Positions 33,560 to 44,340 are shown, counted from the stretch's first letter. The stretch: 64,000 nucleotides of DNA from Desmodus rotundus (GCF_022682495.2 NC_071392.1:108490896-108554895), one strand, 5' to 3'. A program made the numbers and translations. Notes: generated by a model not told the origin, from the letters alone.

Positions 33560-34260
33560 TTTGTCAACCCAGTAGTTTTTCCTTTTAGACATTTATTTCA
33601 AAAGAACAATCATATATGTACAAAGACATGAATATATAAAAATATTCATTGCAGCTTTATATGAAATACCAAAATAAGAGAAAATATCAAAAATTAAAAA
33701 CGCCTATGAAATTTTGTGTTAAAATGTAAGCATTTATAATGTAAAATGTTCTGAAGTCATTAAAATAGTTTTTTAATATTCTAGTATTAAAATAATATTA
33801 ATACAAATTTAAGAAATGTATTTAATATACTAACTTGTTCTTGGCACATTAAGTGAAAAGAAGGGAACCAGGTGATTAGGTATATTTAGAATTTATCCTG
33901 GTAACTGTATCAATGTGTTAAGATCACAATATTTTAAAATTTCTTGTCTTTATTTCATTTTATTTTTTAGATTTTTATTTATTTATTTTTAGAGAGAGAG
34001 GAAGGGAAGGAGAGAGGGAGAGAGACATCAGTGTGTGGTTGCCCCCCACATTCCCCCAACTGGGGACTTGGCATGCAACTCAGGCATGTGCCCTGATTGG
34101 GAATTGAACCGGCGACCCTTTGGTTCTCAGGCTGGTGCTCAGTGCACTGAGCCACACCAGCCAGGGCACTTGTCTTTATTTTTTATACTTCCATTTATTT
34201 TTTCTATTTAGCATGCACAAATTTTGAAAAATAAAAAATAACTTTAAAATTATTATATTA
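33560..34260 (+). repeat. Old L1 3' end, plus strand, split by a VES SINE
   Basis: 'ttttagacatttatttcaaaagaacaatcatatatgtacaaagacatgaatatataaaaatattcattgcagc' is the L1 ORF2 C-terminal region of L1M-type elements. After the SINE, 'tttctatttagcatgcacaaattttgaaaaataaaaaataac' resembles the L1 terminal 3' UTR. Confidence 0.65.
33943..34181 (-). mobile_element. VES-type tRNA-derived bat SINE, minus strand, with target duplication
   Basis: On the minus strand it begins 'gccctggctggtgtggctcagtgcactgagc' (A box), with B box 'gggtcgccggttcaattccc', then 'tcagggcacatgcctgagttgc' and 'gtccccagttgggggaatg', a pyrimidine-rich domain and an A-rich tail near 33960-33990. A 13-bp duplication 'cttgtctttattt' lies at 33943-33955 and 34169-34181. 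Better preserved in its B box than the copy at 17.3 kb. Confidence 0.95.
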
Positions 34261-34885
34261 AACATTTTTAAATATAAAAAATAAAACTTTTGTGTTCAAC
34301 ATGCCAGGCAGATGCAAATTAAAATTTAAAAATCAAGTGTTTCTACAAATAACCAAAATCATTTTTATTAAAAAAGGGTTATTCTGTGTTTTTTATAATA
34401 GTTGAAGAATTTTGCAAAACTAATACTAGTAAATTTTGCAACAAAAAGCAGCATGTACAATCAGAGCATTACTTATAGGTTGATATATATATATTCTTTT
34501 ATAAGTTGATATGTATAATATACATAGATACATTATATATCTATATTCCTGTGCTGTGAAAACAAAGAAATATCTTTTTTATTGCTCAAAGAACATTTAA
34601 AAGTTGATTATCTGTCACAGCACCTTCCATAAACAGGTATTCATAATAACAAGTTACCAAAACTTTTTAACAATAGCCAAAGCTATTATCTGAGGAAAAT
34701 TCTTACAGTCAAGTATTTAAATTAATAAAGAATATGAATCCATGTACTAAACTTTCAGTTCTAGTATTTAGAAAAGTCATAGACACAAATATTGAAGGAA
34801 TTAAAAACATTTTATCTAGACTGATACTTTTGAACAGAATGCTATTTCAAAGTAGATGATTTTCTAGGTAATATAAATGGTTAAA
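34261..34885. other. AT-rich unassigned sequence
   Basis: Very AT-rich, with TATA-rich patches at 34480-34550. No coding evidence. Possibly decayed L1, not assignable. Confidence 0.4.
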
Positions 34886-34889
34886 ATAA

Positions 34890-35250
34890 CATTAGAAGTA
34901 ATACATAGTTTTTACGGACCAAAATGCAAGGCAGTTTACACGTACTATCTTAGATGCATGAAGAGGCACTTCAAGGTTAGCTTGATTTTCCTTACAACTG
35001 GTTAAAAAATGGAGGCTGAATAGGGTGGCCAACCATCCCAGTTGTCACTGGACTGATATCCTGGAATGTGGGACTTTCAGTGTTAAAACCAGTAAAGTCC
35101 CAAGAAAACAAAGATGAGTTGGTCACCCTGAGGCTAATGATGTGCCCACAGACACTTGCTACTAAGTGGCACAGCCAGGAGTTGAAACCAGGTTTGTCTC
35201 ACGCACCTTCCACTCTCTACCATAGTGCTAGATGGGGGAGAGATGATAAG
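34890..35250 (-). repeat. MIR SINE, minus strand, split by a small DNA transposon
   Basis: Left: 'caaggcagtttacacgtactatcttagatgcatgaagaggc' and 'ggttaaaaaatggaggctga'. Right: 'gatgtgcccacagacacttgctactaagtggcacagccaggagttgaaacc'. These are collinear antisense MIR parts interrupted at 35021-35130. Confidence 0.8.
35021..35130 (+). mobile_element. Small hAT-like MITE inserted in MIR
   Basis: Inverted ends 'tagggtggccaacc' and 'agttggtcaccctg' bound about 110 bp. The flanks 'aggctgaa' and 'aggctaat' agree at 6 of 8 positions, as expected for an old 8-bp hAT duplication. The terminal sequence 'agggtgacca' is shared by Tip100-like mammalian MITEs; the exact family is uncertain. Confidence 0.7.
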
Positions 35251-36149
35251 AAACTACTCAGGCTGCAGTCATGGATAATCTTCATTACAATGCAGGGTTG
35301 ACTAATTTAAAATGATTAAGAGAGCACTTAGGTGTGGATTTCAGATATTTTTCAATTTAGAAATATGAAGTGAGATACAAGATGGCAGAGGAGTAAATGG
35401 AAGCTACACTAACCTCCTCCCGGGACCAACATGGAATTACAACTAAACTGTAGAAAAAGCAGCCTGAATAACCAACTGAACACTAGCAGGAGAGAAGCCT
35501 TATAACCAGGGACAGACAGAAGGAACCACTTCACCACAATGAGCCTAGTAGGGAGTGTGGAGGAGGCATGAGAAGGCTAGCTGTCTGGGCTCTCATTGGT
35601 GGCAGCTGAAGATCTGGAGGGATATATTGGCATCCAGAATATTCCACCTGAGAAGTGTGTGGTCTAAATCCCTAACTGGGCTCCCCAGCCTACAGCACCA
35701 GAGCCAGAAGGAAACCCAGGGAACATCTAGCTGTGAAAAGCAGCAGCATTCCTGTCTGCCAGAGAGAGATGATTGGAGACGCAGAGAGCCTCTTAAAGGG
35801 CCAATGCACAAAACTGTGTTTGTAGCCACTTACCCTGGGTTCTTGCAGAAGGAGGGCAGAGTGGACTAGAGGTGCTTGATGAGAGTTTGGGATTGGTGGC
35901 TCTGGGGAGAGAACTGGAGAAATAGCCACCAGGGTCCCTGTGCTGAGTCATTCCCCACAAAACAGAAACTTTCTTTCTCAGGCTGAGTACTCCTCTCCAA
36001 GTAGCATCAGCCTGAGGGGAAGCAAGTCCCACCCACAGGAATTACTCTGCCCCATCTGTGGTGCTTAAGCTGGGCTGCTGATTACAGCTTAAGGCTATAT
36101 CACTGATTAGTTTGACAACTAAGACAGAAAATACAAAGAAGCAGCCAAA

Positions 36150-37570
36150 ATGGGAAGACAAAGAAACAGACCCCAAAAGAAAGAACACGAGAATTCTCCA
36201 GAAGAAGAACAAGATGAAATGGAGGTGAGCAATTTATCAGATAGAGAGTTTAGAGTAATGATTATAAGGGTACTCAACAGCATGAAAAAAGATAGAGAAA
36301 CCATAAAAAAGGACCAGTCCAAAATAAAGAATGAATATCTGAAATAAATAATACACTGGAATAAATAATACATAGTAGGTTAGGTGAAGCAGAGTGATGC
36401 GGATCCCAGCCTGTGGGATCCCTGCCTGTGAGATCCCTGTGTTTTGGCAGCAATGGACAAATTCACATGGACTACTGAGTCCTGTGGAGGAAAAGGGACA
36501 GCATGGCCACTCTCTCAAAGGGAGAGCACCCTGACCCTTGCCTTGACAGGCTTTTATTGCTTTTCTGGGGACATTACATTGAGGATGGTCCTCATTTACT
36601 ATGCACAGGTTTGGTTTAGGTGGTAAAATTTTACAGAAAACAAGGAGAGGATGTTGCTAATTACATCAAAAAGGAAGGATATTTGCAAATGTAAAGGGAA
36701 AAGTGGTTGAACTGGTTACACTAGTCCTTGGAAGGTTTAGCATAGATTTTAGGAAGTTACTTTAAAGATATGCAGTAAACATTTTGCTGTCTCAATTCAG
36801 GGTGAGGGAGTTTTGGCAAGAAACAAGTCTCAAAGTGGCCTAGGTACAATGCAGGCCTGATTACCCATGGGAGAACCTATCCATGGGTGTGGGTCCTGTG
36901 TGCTGGACCTCGCTTTCCATTGGCCTTTCTGAGTGGGAGCTGGGCCCACGCCACGCAGAACTGTCTCCTATAGCAGAGGATTGAACCAGTGATTTGGAAG
37001 ACAAGGTACAAAAACGCCCAGGCAGAACAGCAAAAAGAAAAGAATTTTTAAAAATGAGGAGAGCTTAAGAAACATTTTAACATCCACATCATGGGAATAC
37101 CAGAAGAAGAAGAGAGTGAGCAAGGGATCGAGAGTCTCTTTGAAGAAATAATAACTAAAAACTTTCCTAATCTGGTGAGGGAAAAAGACACACAAGTCCA
37201 GGAAGCTCAGAGAGTCTCAAACTAATTGGGCCCAAAGGGGCCGACACCAATACATGTCATAATTAAAATGGCAAGGCTTAAAGACGAGAGAATCTTAAAA
37301 GCCATAAGAGAAAAGCAGGTAGTTACCTACAAGGGAACACCAATTTGATTGTCATCTGATTACTCAACAGAAACATTTCAGGCCAGAAGGGAGTGGCATG
37401 AAATATTCAAGGTGATGAAAAGCAAAGACCCACTACCAAGGCTACTTTACCCAGCGAGGCTATCATTTAAAATCAAAGGAGAAATAAGGAGCTTCTCAGA
37501 CAAGAAAAATCTAAAGATGTTTGTTAATACCAACACAGTACTGCAAGAAATGTTAAAAGGCTTGCTTTAA
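36150..37570 (+). pseudogene. LINE-1 ORF1 remnant, split by a solo LTR
   Basis: The N-terminal part (36150-36347) has MGRQRNRPQKKEHE, then SNLSDREFRVMIIRVLNSM and a lysine/glutamate-rich coiled-coil segment. It reaches a stop at 36345 and the frame is cut by the LTR. The 3' part resumes at 36979 with 'aacattttaacatccacatcatgggaatacca', then 'agaatcttaaaagccataagag'. It has an in-frame stop before 37349, and the segment with RREWHEIFKVMKSKD and LLYPARLSF ends MLKGLL at 37570. It encodes the same protein type as the ORF1 at 11158 but is clearly a different subfamily. Confidence 0.85.
36389..36978 (-). mobile_element. Solo LTR (ERV2-like), minus strand, in L1 ORF1
   Basis: A 578-bp insert (36395-36972) is flanked by the 6-bp direct repeat 'gcagag' (36389-36394, 36973-36978). 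On the minus strand it reads from 'tataggagacag' (expected TG, here TA) to 'tccgcatca' (CA end). It has a CCAAT-like 'ggccaatgg' near 36917-36925 and an AATAAA at 36553-36558 placed as an R-region poly(A) signal. Six-base duplications are typical of class II (betaretrovirus-like) ERVs. No gag/pol/env sequence is attached, so it is the product of LTR-LTR recombination. The class is inferred from duplication length only. Confidence 0.65.
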
Positions 37571-37624
37571 GAAGAAGAAAAAAAGAGATAGAAAAAAACA
37601 GGGGAAAATAATCTAACAATAAAA

Positions 37625-39640
37625 TTGCACTGGGTATGTATCTGTCAATAATCACCTTACATGTAAAAGGCTTAAATGCTCCAAGCAAAAGACATAGGGT
37701 AGCTGAATGGATAAGAAAACAAGACCCATATATATGCTGCCTCCAGGAGACACATCTCAGATAGAAAGATACACACGGACTAAAAGTAAAGGGATGGAAA
37801 AAGTTATTTCATGCAAATTGAAAGGAAAAAAAAAGATGGGGCTGCAGTACTTATATCAAACAAAATAGACTTTATAACCAAGGCTGCAGTAAGAGACAAA
37901 GAAGGACACTACATAATAATAAAAGGAACAATCCAACAAGAGCTTATAACCCTAGTAAAATTTACACACCCACCATAGGAGCACCTAAATATGTGAAGCA
38001 AATCTTGATGCATATAAAGGGAGAGATTGACAAAAATACAGTCACAGTCAGGGATTTTAACACCCCATTGACTTTAATGGATAGATCTTCCAGAGAGAAT
38101 ATCAACAAGGAGACAGCAGCCTTAAATGACATCCTAGATCAAGTGGATTTAATTGATGTCTTCAGAGCATTTCACTGCAAAGCAGCAGAATATACACACT
38201 TTTCAAGTGCACATGGAATATTGCTTAGGACAGACCATGTGTGAGGACACAAAACAAGTCTCAATAAATTTAAGATGACTGAAATTTTATCAAGCATCTT
38301 CTTGGATCACAATGCTATGAAACTAGCAATCAATCACTAGAAGAACACTGAAAAGCTTGCAAAAACATGGACACTAAATAACATGTTGTTAAGCAACGAA
38401 TAGGCTAATAATGAGATCAAGGAAGAAACCAGGAGATACCTTGAAACAAATGAAAATGAGGACACAATAATTCAAAATCTCTGGAACAGTGGGAAAGCAA
38501 TCCTAAGAGGGAAATTCATAGTATTATAGGCCTATCTCAAAAAAAGAAATAAAGAAAAGCTCAATAAACAATTTAACTACACTTAAAGGAACTTGAAAAA
38601 CAAGAACAAACAAAGCCCAAAGTGAGCAGAAGGAAGGAAATAATAAAGATCGGAGCAGAAATAAACAAAATACAGTCTAAAAAAACAATACAAAACATCA
38701 ATGAATCCAAGAGCTGGTTCTTTGAAAAGACAAATAAGATTGGCAAACCTTTAACCAGACTCATCAAGAAAAAAAGAGAAAGGACCCAAATAAATAAAAT
38801 CAGAAATGAACTTGGCAATGCCACTGCTGGGAATATACCATAAGAATCCTGAAAACCCAATTCAAAAGAACCTATGCACCCCAACGTTCATAGCAGTGCT
38901 ACTTACAATAGCCAAGTGCTGGAAATGGCCTAAATGCCCATCAGTAAATGAGTGGATCAAAAAACTGTGGTACATTTATACAGTGGAATACTACGCAGCA
39001 GCAGGAGAGAACTCCTACCCTTCATGATAGCATGGATGGAACTGGAGAGCATTATGCTAAGTGAAATATAGTATGATCTCACTTATAAGTGGAACCTAAT
39101 CAACAAAACAAACAATCGAGCAAAATAGAACCAGAGACCTGGAAATAAAGAACAAACTGACAGTAACCAGAGGGGAGGGGGAAGGGAGATAACAGAAGAG
39201 AGAAGGGGAAGGGTCAAGTCATGGAACAGGCATAAAGGACTCAAGGATAAAGACAATGGGAGGGTGGGCAGGACTGAATGTGAGAGGTGGGGAATGGGTA
39301 GGGCAGGGGAGAGTAATGGGGGGGAAATGGAGGCAACTGTAACTGACCAACAATAAAAAAATGAAAGAGGATAAATAACAACTGATAGCAAAGAAATACA
39401 AAAGATTGTAAGAAAATATTATGAACAACTATATGGCAACAAACTGGACAACCTGGATGAAACTGATACATTCCTAAAAACATACAATCTTCCAAAACTA
39501 AATCAGAAAGAATCAGAGAATATGAATAGACAGATTACACCTAGTGAAATTGAAGCAGTAATCAAAAAAACTCCTTACAAAAAAAGTCCTGGACCAGATG
39601 GCTTCGCAGGGGGATTTGACCAAACATTCCGAGTAGAACT
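37625..39640 (+). pseudogene. LINE-1 ORF2 remnant: endonuclease and start of reverse transcriptase
   Basis: Opens with 'tgtatctgtcaataatcaccttacatgtaaaaggcttaaatgc' (conserved endonuclease start). The catalytic motif LQETH is at about 37740 and is followed within two codons by a stop. Further on are RDFN (normally GDFN) and the H-G...-DH segment near 38200-38240, and a LDHNA segment at about 38304 (normally SDHN). After the nested L1 it resumes at 39359 and runs to KKSPGPDGF near 39600, before the polymerase active site. Several stops; non-functional. Confidence 0.85.
38804..39365 (+). mobile_element. 5'-truncated L1 3' end nested in L1 ORF2
   Basis: An insert of about 548 bp (38811-39358) between direct repeats 'aaatgaa' (38804-38810, 39359-39365). 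It holds an ORF2 C-terminus (LLTIAKCWKWPKCPS, KLWYIYTVEYYAA) with a frameshift, a G-rich 3' UTR (39160-39330, including 'gggagggggaaggg' and 'aatggggggg') and the end 'gcaactgtaactgaccaacaataaaaaa'. Removing it restores continuous ORF2 sequence of the host L1, which proves the order of insertion. Confidence 0.9.
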
Positions 39641-39685
39641 AGAAGTATAAAATTCCCTGAACCCAAAGAATGGTAGTATCTCTGG

Positions 39686-39868
39686 CAGGGGTTCTCCAAG
39701 TGGGTCCCAGGACAAGCAGCAACAGCACCATAGGGGAGCTTGTCAGAACTGCAGCCTCGCAGGCTCCATCCTTGCCTTACTGAATCAAACATTCAGGGGT
39801 GAAAGCAGCAATCTGTAAAAAGACCTCCAGGTGGTTCTGATGCATGCTAAAGATTTAGAGCTACTGAT
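39686..39868 (+). mobile_element. MER5A MITE, plus strand, near full length
   Basis: Starts 'caggggttctccaagtgggtccc', includes 'ccttactgaatcaaacattcaggggtg', 'gcaatctg' and 'acctccaggtggttctgatgcatgctaaag', and ends 'ttagagctactg'. The first internal position after the truncated L1 lies about 45 bp upstream. Confidence 0.9.
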
Positions 39869-39960
39869 TTGGGGAGGGGGGTGAGTTTTGGGACACTTCC
39901 AAAGTTTCCCAGATTCCACTGTGGGCCCAGGGGTGAGGACCACAGCTATAGACCGCAGAG

Positions 39961-40131
39961 CAACAGTTCTCAACCTTGGCTGCAGATTGTAGACACTTGG
40001 AGAGCTTTTAAAAGTCCAGATGCCCAGGTGGCTGGGCCGATTACACAGGAATCTCCGGGCGGCCTTTAATAGTTTTCAAATCTCCCTAGACGATATCGTT
40101 ATTAATGTCAAGCCAAGACTGAGAACCACTG
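39961..40131 (+). mobile_element. MER5-group hAT MITE
   Basis: 'agttctcaaccttggctgcagattgtagacacttggagagcttttaaaa' at the left and 'agccaagactgagaaccactg' at the right form the inverted termini typical of the MER5B/Charlie group. It lies 92 bp from a MER5A copy. Confidence 0.8.
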
Positions 40132-41079
40132 CCTTTAGCCCTTTAAGGCTGCAGAGTTCCTCAGTGGAGGTAGCAGGTGAGCTTCCTCACTGCCAAATGG
40201 CAGAGATTTTTCCACGAATATGGGCCCCTAGACTTGCAAATGGAAAAGGGTAACTGAACTACATTCTGGGCCTGTCAGTTACCTGATCTGCTTAGGATAT
40301 GTCTGGTAAGAGCACGTCTATGGAACTTTCTGGAAAATCAGGTGGGGATATGTCCTGTGGGACCATCAGACTCCTTTGGAAGACTTGGACACCTTCATGG
40401 GGAAAGAAAGTCAATAGGTATATTATCATAAAAGGTGAAAGCAATTTTTTGGTGAAACGACAGGATTGGTATGAGGGTGTTCCCAGATCTGCCCTTTGCC
40501 GTGAATATTCCAGGGCATCAATCCCTGATTTGGATACAGTCATGGGCCTCATCTGGACTCAGTCCTTCTGGCCAGTGGACATCGACTTCATGGGCCAAAC
40601 TTCCCATTTGCATTTCCAAAAATAATGTTTAATGTTTCCCCAAGACTAGTAAGCAGTGACAATAGGAAAAAATAACCTCTATATTTTTCTTTCTTGCGGG
40701 GGGAGGCCATGAAAACTCTTGAAAAGGAGAATTGTCTGAAATGAATTCTGCATTGGTCTGTGCTGTGGGAGGGCATAGAAAATCCTGGAACTCAAACCCT
40801 TTTTATTTCTTTTACTATCCAAGCTGCGAATTTCAAAAATAACAAGTCATTATAAAAGTGAAACATAAGATTCTTCACACCCACTGTTTTAATCATTTAA
40901 AAACCTTCCGTAACTTGAGGTAACTAAAACATTTCTTTTTAATAGTTAATGCTCACTGCATTATTAGCACTTTCTGAACACATGATAAGACAGCATGAAC
41001 ATTATGATTTAGGGTCCATGTGTGGGGGGCGTTTCGTATTTCCTCACCCCGCATAGACTGTGTGTAGGGACTGCAATGG
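40132..41079. other. No gene seen; unassigned sequence
   Basis: A 108-codon plus frame (40299-40625) and an 86-codon minus frame overlap; neither shows a domain. No nameable repeat. Confidence 0.4.
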
Positions 41080-41430
41080 TTGCTGAAGGGCTGGAGACTA
41101 ATGACACATGATTCCTGCTTTCAAAGGGCTCACGGTCTGAGATCATTAGTGTGGTGTAGTGTGTGCCGTGCGAAGGAAAGTGCACCAAAAGGCTGCGTTG
41201 ACCAATTTGGCAGGGCCAGAGAGTGGCAGGAACCACAAGAAGCTCCTGGAAGAGGTGAGACTTGACCTGAATCCAAAAGAGCAGTAGGAATCAGCAAGCA
41301 AAGCTTCGCTGAAATGCACTGTGTTACTTAATCTTCAGGACAACTCTGAAATAGGCATCATTGGTCACATCTCACAATCAGGCGACAAAGTTAGTGTCAT
41401 GGAACCAGTTTTGTGGGAGGACATCACACT
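41080..41430 (-). repeat. L2 and MIR-like relics, minus strand
   Basis: 'tcctgctttcaaagggctcacggtctgagatca' and 'ctcctggaagaggtgagacttgacctgaatccaaaagagcagtagg' are antisense L2 phrases. From about 41300, 'gttacttaatcttcaggacaactctgaaataggcatcattgg' is an antisense MIR core. Boundaries are uncertain. Confidence 0.6.
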
Positions 41431-41439
41431 AACTACCGT

Positions 41440-41830
41440 ATATGAAGGTTATTTTATTTTATATATAATATATCATGTTCTATATATTTATATATGTAGG
41501 GCAGCATGTATATATATAATATATATGTTATATATGTGTAATAAACTCACCTTTATATAGGCTAACTGGTTTAAATAACCAAGTAATAACGTATACACTG
41601 TTTTATATATGTATTTATAAAATAGATTTATATACACTATATGTATAAAGGGAGAAAATGGGACAACTGTAATAGCATAATCAATAAAATATATTTAAAA
41701 ACAGAAAATAAAATATATGTATAAGATATATTTGTATATTTGTATAAATGTATGTATAATATAGTACATATATAGCAAGTAATAGAAAGTTTATTTATTA
41801 TACATACATATAAAATAGTCATTACATATA
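41440..41830. repeat. TA-rich low-complexity block
   Basis: Imperfect TATA/TATG repeats over nearly 400 bp. Open frames here (such as 41637-41822 minus) are Tyr/Ile-rich repeat translations. A short retroelement tail is embedded at 41649-41713. Confidence 0.85.
41638..41724 (+). mobile_element. Minimal 3'-tail insertion of the HAL1/L1 family
   Basis: Contains 'gggagaaaatgggacaactgtaatagcataatcaataaaatatatttaaaaac', the same 3' terminus as at about 12350-12400 and 12570-12630. It is flanked by the 11-bp repeat 'tatatgtataa' (41638-41648 and 41714-41724). The surrounding TA-rich sequence makes the duplication less decisive, but the insert is a clear extreme 5' truncation of about 65 bp. Confidence 0.75.
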
Positions 41831-43865
41831 CATAGCAAGCATGTTCCTAGGGTCTGATTCTGGGCTGTCCACTTCCCTCTGTTTTTAGCAGCACGCGAAA
41901 AGATGAACCCAGCTCTGGATTGAAACAATCTCTTAGATGATGTTCCCACTATCAACTAAGTTGAACATCACTTATGTTCAACTAATTTGAAGACGTTAGT
42001 TCAAATGCTGAGGAGTGTCTGAGAGTGTTGACAGAGCCATGGTGTGGGTGTGCAGAAACTCCAGGAGATTTGCCAGTTAGGACAATTCAGCTGTCAGCCC
42101 AACACTGAGTCCTTGCAAAGGGGGCCCGTTGTGCCTCGGCGAACATCAGCGTCCTCCTTCTCCTGCCCAGCCGGAGATGCTTCTGACCTGAGTGGAGTGT
42201 TTCAGTGTTAGCATGTAAGGAAGCTTGGCAAAGTTTCTATGTCCTTTCACGGACTTAACCTCACTTCTCGTTTATTAGAACAGGGTAAATACATTTGTAT
42301 TTGATTGAGGCAATGCAAACACCTGTTGTCGGAGACCTAGTTGACTTAGAAGATCTAATAAGGTGTCCTTGGAAAAGTCGAGTGAGTTGCTCTCCAAACC
42401 TCTCTTTATTTGCTGACGGGGTGACGATGCCTCCGTCAAAGCATGACTGTGGGGCTCACAGGACGATATGGGCAACCAGAAGATACTCAAGAAATTGTTA
42501 ACCACCCCCCCATCCTTCCTTTCTCAGGTCGAGACCATAATCCCCTCAGGTTTCATCTTCCTGATGCCTTCTTATGTTTACTCTAAACTATAATAGTTCA
42601 CCTAAAAATGTATCCTTTACTTCTGAGATTTGATTTTGGCCCTGGGATAAGCTGAATGTTCTGGTTAATATTGCAAATGGGACAGGTGGTAATTAAGATT
42701 TCAGCCTTAGTACTGAAATCAGTGAAGTATTGACTTATTTATGAAATCGGCAATTACTCTCTGAAGTGAGATGCCTTTCTCACATGCTCAAATCTAAATT
42801 TGGCATGGAAACAAAATGTAAAGCTTTTAAAGCAAAATAAATGTCGTCCATCATGCCCCTTCCCAGAACCAGGTAGAAGTCCATATCGTATGATAGAAAA
42901 ATGGAAGAAAAAAAAAGACAATGTATTGTTGGCCTTCCTCAGAATTCTAAATATGTAATTTGAATTACTCTAATAACTCAAAATTTCGAAGGTCCATTTT
43001 ATTTCAAAGAAAACCTCTTAGGCTAATTTGGGGTGAAGGGGGCTGCTCTTTCTGGCCAGGCATCCCAAAGCATGATTTATTTTTGCAGCATTTCTATGAG
43101 ATGTTTTTTTCCTTTCTTCCAAATTTTGTGGAAATGCCAAGCCTCTTTCTTCAAAAATTCAATACAATTTGGCTCAGAAATACAAGGCAGGGGAATAGGA
43201 TACCAGTTATTTAATTCTACACTGCTACTCTCACCCCTGCCTAACCTTTTATTTAAAAGATTTAAAGCTAATTTTCCATATAGAAACATTTTACCTTTTG
43301 ATGTTTTTGGATATTCCTTAAAACCTCCTCTAAAGCACTGAAATGTAACATAGTATTCACAGGTGAAAACTACTTACTCTTTGAAAACAGCATTTCTTTT
43401 GGCTCAGCCAAAAATACAGGAATGTTTTCACTTCCCACTAAAGAGAAAAATGATTTCACGAAGTAAGTCTCACCTTTGAGGAATAACATCAAAATGTCAA
43501 CTTTTAGCTTTGAGAAGTCACCAACTGTAAGTTAATACTTGTGCACAGCCCCATGTCTGAATCATAAAACCTCGCTAAACACATCTGACATCTGATATGT
43601 GTGGTAAACCCAGTGGCAGGGTGCTGTTGGAAAGAGCTGGGTGGATTTCGATCTCCTCAGAATAACTGTGTCTTGGAAATACCACACAAATTCTGAGTCT
43701 CAGTGATCATGTCTTGAAAATGGGCCCATCACCCTCTATTCCCTTGGATTCTGTAATGACAAAGTAATAAACCAGGCAGAAAGCAGACCCTCCACCCATG
43801 CTGAGGGCCCCCTCCTTCACTGCACCCCTCATTTCCTAGATCCGGAGCCAGCTCATAATTTTTTC
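41831..43865. other. No gene seen; long unassigned stretch
   Basis: About 2 kb. Frames at 42275-42505 (minus) and 43033-43341 (plus, 102 codons) have no recognisable domain. No nameable repeat; candidate single-copy DNA. Confidence 0.45.
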
Positions 43866-44340
43866 CAGCATTTGTGGTAGAAAGAATCATGGCGCCTCGA
43901 TGATGTCTTCATTTCTGAAGCCTGGAAATACACTGTCCGACATAGCAAGAGAGATTTTGCAAATGTGATTACATTAAGGATCTGTAGGTGAAAAATTGTG
44001 CTGGACTATCCAGTTGGAGCCCAGTGTAACTGCAAGGTTCCTTATGGGTGGAGGAAGGAGCTCACACAGAGAAGATGCTCTCCAGTTTCCCTCAAAGCTG
44101 AAGGAAGGGGCCACGAGCTAAGCAATGCAGATGTTGTCTAGAAGAGGGAATAGGCAAGGAAATGGGGCCTCTCCCCAGCCTCCGGAGGGAATACGGCACT
44201 GCTGACACATTTATTTAAGCCCAGTGAGACCCATCTCAGACTTGGGACTTTCAGAACTGTAAGATAATACATTTGTGTTGCTGGAGAGCACTAAGTTTGG
44301 GCTGATTTGCTACAGCGTGCATAGGAAACAAATACAGAAT
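43866..44340 (+). mobile_element. MLT1-type (ERVL-MaLR) solo LTR, plus strand
   Basis: 'gtggtagaaagaatcatggcgcctcgatgatg', 'gattttgcaaatgtgattacattaaggatc', 'ctggactatccagttggagcccagtgtaactgcaagg' and 'cagaactgtaagataatacatttgtgttgc' then 'gctacagcgtgcataggaaacaaatac' give the full MLT1 LTR order. It is longer than the copy at 27421 and flanked by unassigned sequence. Confidence 0.9.

Larger units (their letters stand above)
35375..39640 (+). mobile_element. Lineage-specific L1 with 5' UTR, truncated in ORF2, carrying two nested insertions
   Basis: Starts 'acaagatggcagaggagtaaatggaagc' and has a 5' UTR of about 770 bp, an ORF1 remnant (36150-37570) and ORF2 from about 37625. The element stops near 39640 just after the ORF2 motif GPDGF, so most of the reverse transcriptase, the C-terminus and the 3' UTR are missing. 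ORF1 holds an LTR (36395-36972) and ORF2 a younger L1 end (38811-39358). Having a 5' end but no 3' end is the reverse of usual L1 truncation and suggests a later deletion. No target duplication is identifiable for the outer element. Confidence 0.85.

Noticed and set aside
43388..43412. Short palindrome 'ttttggctcagccaaaa'
   Set aside because: Only about 17 bp, isolated, with no associated element; compatible with chance.
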